A stretch of 64,000 bases of DNA from Agelaius tricolor (taxonomy: Eukaryota; Chordata; Aves; Passeriformes; Icteridae): contig JALJCS010000028.1 in the NCBI GenBank assembly GCA_023055355.1, forward strand, positions 4,340,418-4,404,417, given 5' to 3'. Below the pieces are notes generated by a model that ran no database searches, was not told the origin of the DNA, and saw nothing but the letters and a program-made list of their open reading frames with translations. This document shows, piece after piece, positions 57,128 to 64,000 of the stretch. The translations under genes were made by a program, and so were the position numbers. How positions within the stretch are numbered: position 1 is the first letter of the stretch; the number at the start of each line of letters is the position of its first letter.

Positions 57128-59225
57128 CTAATTTCTCCGGTAACCTGTAAACCAAACATGAAATAAATGTTACTAGAATCTGCTTTTGCCTTGGTACGTG
57201 TCACCATTGTCAGCAATGCTTTTGCAAAACCAATACTAGCTTAAATACTAGGCTCAAATTAGTTTCAGAATGGAATTGTCTTAAAGATTGAAATGAGGAG
57301 CTGCTCCTCCCCTGTGCCATGGCACGGCCACGGTCTGTGCTATTCAGTGAAATGGCTTAGCCAGGACTCACCATTGCAGCCCATCCCACTGAGGGAGCCG
57401 ATCCTGTCAATCCTCCTGCCAAAACAGCCAGAATCCCTCATCATCCTGGGCATCTGCAGCCCCCTCAGTCTCTTGAGGAAGGGGTCCCTGTAGGACAGAG
57501 GGGTGCTGGGTGCCAGCCTGGGTTCAGCCTTCTGGTTGTCACTGTCGTCGGCGAGTTCCGGCAGCGTCTCCTCCTGGGGTTTGGCTTCTTGCAGGTCAGG
57601 ATTGGACTCCAGGGCTTCCATCATTGCAAACTTATCCTCCAGTCTTTCCAGCAGAGCCTATAAGAGAAGGATTAAATTAATGAAATTCCTTGTTTTGTGG
57701 TCATTTGCTAACTCTTCCAGTCATTCTGTTCTGTATCCATTGATGGTCCCATAGCCCACCCCGGGGACACTGACAGGTTGGGTCCCAGCCTTACTGGTGG
57801 TCTTTGGGTTCTGTCCTCTGCATTATTTCCCTGTTCACACTAATTCCATCTATGGGAAGGCATAGCTTCACCTTGTGAACTGAGTGAAGCTGCTTGCCAT
57901 CACGTGTATCTTACTGGCAAGTTTGGAACACGTGTTGGCAGAGAAGAAAATGCAAGATCTGGGTTGAACAGGGTCTACTCAGCCCACCAGTGTGAGAGAA
58001 CCTCTGGCCACACAGCCCACCCCCACATTCTCACATTGCTGCTTTGTCACCCCTGGCTGTTTCAATGGACATCACTTGGAGAAGCTCTGGGTGTTTTCAC
58101 TAATCTCTGCCCCAGGGATTACAGGATTGCTATTCCTGAAAGTGACTGAAAATCCCTGTGTGGTAAATTCATGCCTGCTGTGTGATTGCTTCCTGGGTAC
58201 CATTCTTTGTAATTTGTAAAGCTTTGTGTAACTGGGCTCAGATAACCTCCTCAAGGGCAGCTCAACCAATTAGAGGAATCTAATTGCCCAGCTCTAGAAT
58301 GTGAATATAGAGGAATGAGCCTTATGGCTTTCCTGACAGTGAGTGCATTTGGAAGCCACTCTTCCTGGCTGCTGGAAACAGCCCAGGGGCAGCTTTAGCT
58401 TCAATTGTCCTTATCAGCTCAGGGAGTTTGTTCTTAGGGCCTGAGAACAGCTTTGGGAAGCTGGTTACTGGTACCAACCAGCCCAAGGAAGGGTTTGAGC
58501 TTTCAGATCCCATCAGAGTCTCAAGCTTGTACTGTGCTGTAACAACAGATTTTCTCTATTTGTTAAAATGCTTAGCAGTAATTTTATAGCTCTGGAAGCT
58601 TTTCTGGATGAGCCACACTAAATGATTGTGTTAATTCCTCTAGTAATATTTCTAAAAGTTTGTCTTTGGGTGCTCCACTTTACCTCCTCATCTCTCATCC
58701 ATACACAAGCAGATCTCTCAAATTTACAAAGCTAGAGCCATATGGCTGCCCTGTGGAGCAGGGGTAAGCACATAGACAGGACCCCACATCAGAGTTTTCT
58801 ATTTGTTCTTACAGAGCTACTCTGATGATTTTTTCCTTCCCTGGAACTTTGTTCCCAGGAAGATGTATCTTTAAAAGAAAAAGGACCAAAACACCAAAAC
58901 AGACATCCTACAATATCACAATTTGGTTCCCTCTACTGCCCAGGACCTACAGAGCTTCTCTGAACTCCTTTGAAAAGCTTTGTCCCCCAGCATGAGATGG
59001 CTGATGTGGTTATTGCAGTCCAGTCATGCAAAAGGAAGGCAAAGCACCACTTCACACCCTGCTAAGCACCCCAAAAGTTTACCCTTGCAAAATGAGAGTC
59101 CTCACCTCCATGCTGGCCAGTTCTTTGGCAGGGCTGAGGCTGTAGATAGGGTTGGCTCTGCTGGGCTGGAGCTGGATGAGCAGGAGCAAAAGGAAGCCAT
59201 AGAAAAATGAGCCTTTAGTGTCCAT
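57128..59225 (-). CDS. NPPB: BNP-type natriuretic peptide precursor
   Basis: Secreted cardiac hormone acting through the guanylyl cyclase receptor NPR-A. Three exons on the minus strand: 59106-59225, 57372-57657, 57128-57144, giving 140 aa. Start [10 protein letters not shown] is followed by a hydrophobic signal core ([10 protein letters not shown]) and likely cleavage near SRA/NP. The prosegment contains [11 protein letters not shown] and acidic stretches, then a basic site ([11 protein letters not shown]). The mature peptide starts at about MMRDSG, with the 17-residue Cys ring [17 protein letters not shown] and tail NGYRRN. The last exon supplies only the end of Gly plus YRRN and the stop, as in the family. 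This closely resembles the chicken peptide first reported as ANP and now classed as BNP; the AUUUA 3'UTR also favours BNP. An earlier in-frame ATG at 59285 would precede the signal peptide and lies close downstream of the TATA box, so I reject it. Confidence 0.94.
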
Positions 59226-59328
59226 GGCGCTGAGCTCGTTGGGAGTAGGGAAGTTCAAGCTGTTTCTTCTGAGATGTCCCTTCAAGTCTCTTTCTTCCTT
59301 GTGGTGGTGTGTCTCTTCTGAAGCTCGT

Positions 59329-59336
59329 CTTTTATA
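59329..59336 (-). promoter_or_regulatory. NPPB: TATA box of the natriuretic peptide gene
   Basis: Minus strand TATAAAAG, about 105-110 nt upstream of the ATG, leaving room for a 5'UTR of roughly 75-80 nt. TATA-driven promoters are usual for ANP/BNP genes. Confidence 0.8.
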
Positions 59337-59362
59337 CTCTTTGGGTGATCCCTGCTTCCTAG

Positions 59363-59368
59363 GTTATC
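59363..59368 (-). promoter_or_regulatory. NPPB: GATA-type site upstream of the TATA box
   Basis: Plus-strand GTTATC reads GATAAC on the minus strand, in the context CACTGATAACC about 30 bp upstream of the TATA box. Cardiac BNP promoters are known GATA4 targets; the motif is short, so this is only suggestive. Confidence 0.45.
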
Positions 59369-59399
59369 AGTGGGTTTATCTTGGGCACATTCCAGTCCC

Positions 59400-62300
59400 A
59401 CTGCAGGCATGCAGCTCTGTCAAGGGAAGATTCCCTTTATTAGCTGTCATTAGGCAGCAGCTGCTGTTGCTGAGGAATGTATGTCACAAGTCAGTGATTT
59501 CATGTCACTCCCCCTCCTCTTGATACCAAGAGCTGTGATTACATAGTCCAGTTGGAAATTCTTAGCAATTCTCTTTCAAGAGACCCCTATGGTCAGATTT
59601 ACAGAGATGGGAAACAATCCCAAAACTTCTCTAAACTTTGCTCAGTTAGAAGATTTCCATAAGGAAAATGCCTTTTAAAGGGGAAAGAACAGGCTTTCAG
59701 ATCAGTGTTTGATGAAGAGTCAAGAATGAAGATAAATTGTCTTTCAGGACACCTAAAGCATTGTGCACACTTTCCTTCTTATATGGAATACGCGCGGCCA
59801 CCGCCTACCAGAAAGTGTGCTGAAAATCCCAGATTTGGGCCACTTTTCCCATTGCCATGAGGTGATATCACCACTGAAACTTTGTATTTGTGTGTTACCA
59901 ACAAGAGCAGCACCTCGATCTGCACCTCAGTGCAGAACTGGCAGTGGGGAGAGCGAGCACCTCCAGCCCTGCGCGACAACCGGCTCCGGCACCACTGACA
60001 AACACCAAAGTTTATGAACAGCCAAATGCTTAAATAATGGGATTTCTTTAAGCACTGATGGTAAGAACTCTTTAAATTTTATTGACCCTGCATCAATAAA
60101 ATTTAAAGAACAGGCAGCCAGCTTCAGCAATAATCTTATTTTGCCGTCATACAAGAAATTTGTTCAATGAGAACTTATATAGATAGCTGGTATTATTCAG
60201 AATCTGTCCTGAAGAAAGAATGGATGAATTCGATTGTATGTTAGTTTTGTGAGGAGTTAAAACAAAATCTTAAATATAATATATTAAAAACTAAAAGTAT
60301 TTATTTGTTTAAGTGCTGAATGTCTTAAAATTAGCTAGAAACTGCCTATGCTTAGATGAGAAATTACAAAAGTACAGAAATGCTTCAAATTTCTCTTCCA
60401 TTTTTGTCTTTGTACATATAGTATAACTAAAACTTAATCTTTTTACAGAAATGCAAGAGAGTTCTAAATCATGAAGCAATGGCTTTTTTTTTCTTTTTGC
60501 ATTTTCCTAATGTTTCTTGTTATTTTAAATTGAAACAACAACAAATGTAGGAGTAAGCTGAATGTCAATCTAGTAATAATTTGTTGACTTTTCATATGAA
60601 AAGATCTTGAAAGAATCTCCTGAGTACGCTTTGAAAATAATAATAGAATGATAAACTATTGCCCATGTCTTAAATGTCTTAACATGGTGTTTATGTACAA
60701 ACATGTGCACACACTGCTCACATGATCAGCTACCAAAATTATACTAGAAAGGACATTCTCAAGGTTGTGAAGTCATGCTCAAATGCTACTTCTTCCTAAT
60801 ATAGCCCGAAGTCAGCCCAACTCTGTGTGTGCTCTGATGAAGCCCTTTATTAAAAGAGCTCTCTCTGGTTTTCCTCAATGCTTTATTTTTTTCAGAACAT
60901 AAAGACATTACTATTTTTTTGTATTATTCTGTACTTCAACACTTTCTTATTTTGTGCTTTTAAAAAAGAATTAAGATCCTTAGAGCTTATTTTTTATAAT
61001 TAACATTCTATACTGCAGTGTCTGTATAATTCATTAATTAGTTACAAGTATTCTCTTCCTGCTGCTCTTTTGTGTATGTTTGTTTTTGCCAAGGGGTTAC
61101 TTTATTTTGTAAACTACAAAAGTGGGAGAAGATAAACCAGAATTATTCATTCATTTTGAGTGTCCAATTTAAGATAACTAGAATCAGTTATTGTTGTATT
61201 TCTTGTTTCTTTCCTTTCACACCCCCCCCACACACACACTAAGTATTCTCTAGTGCTCTCTGGACAAAAATATTTTGTAGCTTGCTCTGAGATTTCCTTT
61301 GTGTCTGTTTTTTTTAATTTGGTTTGTTTTGGTTTTGGTTTTATTTTTATTTTGTACAGCAGCCCCTGGGGCGCAAACCCAGCAGCAAGAAATTAAGGAA
61401 CACAATATTAATCTCAGATGTGAAATATTTTGCTTTGAATGACCTGTCCCTGTGAAACAATCTAATTGTCCAGGATTTTAGTCATTAAGTCAGACCCAAG
61501 ATAGTCCTTTCTTTACTGGTTCATTCTTTTTCATCTTCTGTGTTCCATGGCTGATAAATAAGATGCAGCAGCATGACCTCAGCTTTGACAATCCTTCTCT
61601 AAGACAGGAAACTTTTGTGCTCTATTCCATGTACAGTGTAGAGATGGGATGAAATGGCTGCCTGTCACAGTAGCAGTTGTATTTTCACAGCCAAATTCTG
61701 CCCTCAATTATCCATCTTGCAGTTCTGCCAAAGCAAACAGAGTGTGAAATGTCAGAACTCAGCTCATCATTGTTAAGCTATAAAAGTCACTTGTTTATCT
61801 CAGTCTTATCACCCTGGTAAATTAATATAGACTTTAGGCTTTATAGCCTAGCAGTAAAGTCAAGGTCTAGGCATTGCCCATGCTCAGTAAAATGTCTGCC
61901 TTAACAGGGCAAGCAGGTTCTTCTGAAAAGTTTTCTGTGACTGCTTTTAGGGAACCTGGCACATTTCCCCTGCTTCCCAGGGTGTGGGATGGGAGGTTTG
62001 GTGCCAGGAGGCTCTGGTTGTTCAGATCAGAGATGCTGCTGGCAGCCTGTGTGTGGATCCTGTGATGAGGAGGATGGACACAGCTCAGCTGAGGTGGCAT
62101 TGCCCCTTTCTCAGCAAGATGATTCTGTGTCCTTGTTTTTCAGCCCTGTAAGGGTAAGGACTGGGGGTAACCCTGGGGGTTGGCACCATCTGGGTTCCAT
62201 CTGCTGATGGACAGACCTGCCCTGAGTGCTACCCTGACCTGCTGCACATCCTGCCTCTGTGTCCATTCTCCTACTGCCACTCTGGGCTGGGCAGTGTGAG

Positions 62301-62402
62301 CTGTTTGTACAGAGCCTCCTGTTCTGAGGAAGAGGCTGGGTTTGGATTCCTTTCATCTCCCAGTGACAAAACCTTTGACAAAACTATGTCACACTGTGAC
62401 CG
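59400..62402. other. AT-rich intergenic region, no gene recognised
   Basis: Mostly AT-rich with homopolymer runs, a C/CA microsatellite near 61221-61240, and the hairpin at 60069-60109. A small CpG-bearing patch near 59790-59990 does not extend into a convincing exon. I see no peptide-hormone, tRNA or coding signal. Confidence 0.6.
60069..60109. repeat. Perfect 17-bp inverted repeat with a 7-nt loop
   Basis: TCTTTAAATTTTATTGA (60069-60085), loop CCCTGCA, then TCAATAAAATTTAAAGA (60093-60109). The arms pair with no mismatch. No T-tract or gene end is linked to it; it may be the tip of a MITE-like element or a cruciform-prone palindrome. Confidence 0.9.
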
Positions 62403-62780
62403 TGTTCACAGGGGTCTGAGGATGAGGGAAGAGATGAGGATCTGACTCCATGTTTCAGAAGGCTTGATTTATTATTTTATGATATATATTACATTAAAAC
62501 TATACTAAAAGAATAGAAGAAAGGATTTCATCAGAAGGCTGGCTAAGAATAGAAAAAGAAGGAATGAATAACAAAGGCTTGTGGCTTGGACAGAGAGTCT
62601 GAGACAGCTGGACTGTGATTGGCCATTAATTAGAAACAACCACATGAGCCCAATCCCAGATGCACCTGTTGCATTCCACAGCAGCAGATAACCATTGTTT
62701 GCATTTTGTCCCTGAGGCCTCTCAGCTTCTCAGGAGGACAAATCCTAAGGAAAGGATTTTCCATCAAAGATGTCTGCGCC
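62403..62780 (-). mobile_element. Degenerate LTR, copy 4 of the same ERVK family
   Basis: Shares TTCAGAAGGCTTGATTTATTATTTTATGAT, TGATTGGCCATTAATTAG and CTCAGCTTCTCAGGAGGACAAATCC with copies 1-3 in the same order. The right end is diverged (GATGTCTGCGCCACC rather than GGTGACA) and I find no clear target-site duplication, so it is probably older or truncated. Confidence 0.8.
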
Positions 62781-62989
62781 ACCACACCCCACCCAGGCTC
62801 TCTTTCCCTGCATGATGGTTAGATTGAGAAGGAAATTAATCGGTGAGGCCATCAGACAAGAATCAAAACAGAAATATAAAAATGTCTGAAGTGGCCATCC
62901 TTCAATTAAGTGGCGCCTCACATTTTACAGAGGGGGAAATTTCATTTCATCCTAAACACGGATTGTTTCTCCCGCTGATCGTGGTACAT

Positions 62990-63340
62990 TATCTGAGTGC
63001 TGGGCCCTGCAGGCCCAGCGCCGGCTGAAGGGAGCGAGCCCCGGGCAGGCCAGGGCAGCCCGGCGGGGCGATTGGCGTCTGTCCCAGGTGCTGAAGCCCT
63101 CGCAGCCCTTCGCCTGCAGCTGCAGCCGCCACCCGGTGGATTTTTAAAGCGATTTTTAAAGCCCTTTGTCCTAAGGAGTCCCCCCATGCCGGTCTGCCGT
63201 GCCAAGCCTGGCACTGACAGCAGCGGCTCAGCCCGTGGCACAGGGGTGGGTGTAGGAATGAACCCCCAGCCCCGTGCCCACCTCCGGGCAGGATTCCCTG
63301 GTGGCAGCACTGAAACCATCAGGAAAGTCGAGCTGGATCA
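62990..63340. other. GC-rich island near the window end, no assigned gene
   Basis: GC and CpG content rise sharply (GGGCCCTGCAGGCCCAGCG and following). Frames are open on both strands (62997-63407 plus, 62942-63319 minus), as expected of GC-rich DNA. No recognisable protein, splice pair or start context stands out; it could be a promoter island of a flanking gene. Confidence 0.4.
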
Positions 63341-64000
63341 CGGCCACACTCCCAGACCTGGCAGCAGTGCCTGGTGGTGCCACCCCAGTACCGTGTGGAG
63401 GGTCTGACACAGTCCTGGGAGGATGCAGCCACCACCCTCCAGCCAAAGCCTTCCAGAACTGGTGTGCGCTGAAGGCACCTGAGGCTGGCCAGGATCTGTG
63501 TGATGATCAAGGGGAATAAATACAACTGGGCCTTCTGTTAACAAGCTAGCCAGAAGTGAGTCTTGGATGAGACCAAATCCCAATTGCTGCCTGACATCAA
63601 ATCAGGTACACCAAAAGCACACAAATATGAGAAAGGTACCTGTATGTTTCTCTTGGAGGCTTTTGTCCTCAGCAACTTCTGTAAATTAATGCACTGCTTC
63701 TTAGCAAAGATGGAAATGGCACAGCTAGAGAGGAGCTTCCCTCATCTGACTGGCATCCTCACTTCAAAGCTTAGCTTTGATTATTGAAATGCTAATAGAA
63801 CCCAGGAAATTACCTAAAGTACAAACACACCTGGCTTCAGTCTTGGGGATCTAATTATAGAGCCTTTTATGTGAAATAAATTGTTCTTGCTTTGAGAAAA
63901 GTGCCTTTTTAAAATGTTCCCACAAAATGCCAGGTGATGGGATGGCACATTACCAGCCTGACCTCTGTAATTGCAACTCTTATCTGTTTCTTATTCATCT

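Noticed and set aside
59106..59285. Upstream in-frame ATG at 59285 as start of the natriuretic peptide precursor
   Set aside because: It would put 20 polar residues before the signal peptide, and it lies only about 45 nt from the TATA box. The ATG at 59225 gives the usual 140-aa precursor.
62942..63446. Overlapping GC-rich frames near the right end as a new gene
   Set aside because: Frames are open on both strands without homology or splice logic; GC content alone explains them.

Overview
The window is nuclear DNA from a bird, most likely a passerine. It shows vertebrate split genes, a CR1 LINE 3' end, several solo endogenous-retrovirus LTRs and many minisatellites. The gene order and orientations match human 1p36.22: C1orf167 (+), MTHFR (-), CLCN6 (+), natriuretic peptide (-). 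I recognised the genes from their proteins and joined the exons by hand using splice sites and reading-frame phase. The species call is inference.

Layout. 1-430 is a GC-rich minisatellite, followed at 440-700 by a GC-rich segment holding a possible first exon. 4005-20338 is a C1orf167 homologue whose many tryptophan-centred repeats resemble those of centrin-binding SFI1 proteins; its introns hold a 15-copy 59-bp minisatellite, a solo ERVK LTR, another probable LTR and a local inverted duplication. 22272-31023 is the complete 11-exon MTHFR coding sequence on the minus strand (651 aa), tail to tail with C1orf167. 33.4-34.2 kb is a CpG-rich bidirectional promoter shared head to head by MTHFR and CLCN6. 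34095-48131 is the complete 23-exon CLCN6 coding sequence (867 aa), with a probable 3 kb 3'UTR ending near 51.09 kb. A 20-bp minisatellite follows at 51.64-52.43 kb. 57128-59225 is a complete three-exon BNP-type natriuretic peptide gene (140 aa precursor) on the minus strand. The rest, 52.5-56.9 kb and 59.4-64 kb, is intergenic with two more LTRs of the same family.

Functionally this is a conserved vertebrate neighbourhood rather than a pathway. MTHFR supplies 5-methyltetrahydrofolate, CLCN6 is a late-endosomal Cl-/H+ exchanger, the natriuretic peptide is a heart hormone, and C1orf167 has no established function. I found no bacterial-style mobile system, CRISPR array or tRNA. The most unusual signals are structural: a GC-AG first coding intron in MTHFR that reading-frame phase makes compulsory; a templated inverted copy of a C1orf167 exon edge flanked by an 86-bp direct duplication; an LTR within about 15 bp of an MTHFR splice donor; an LTR carrying a 34-copy 11-bp satellite; and AU-rich repeats in the natriuretic peptide 3'UTR.
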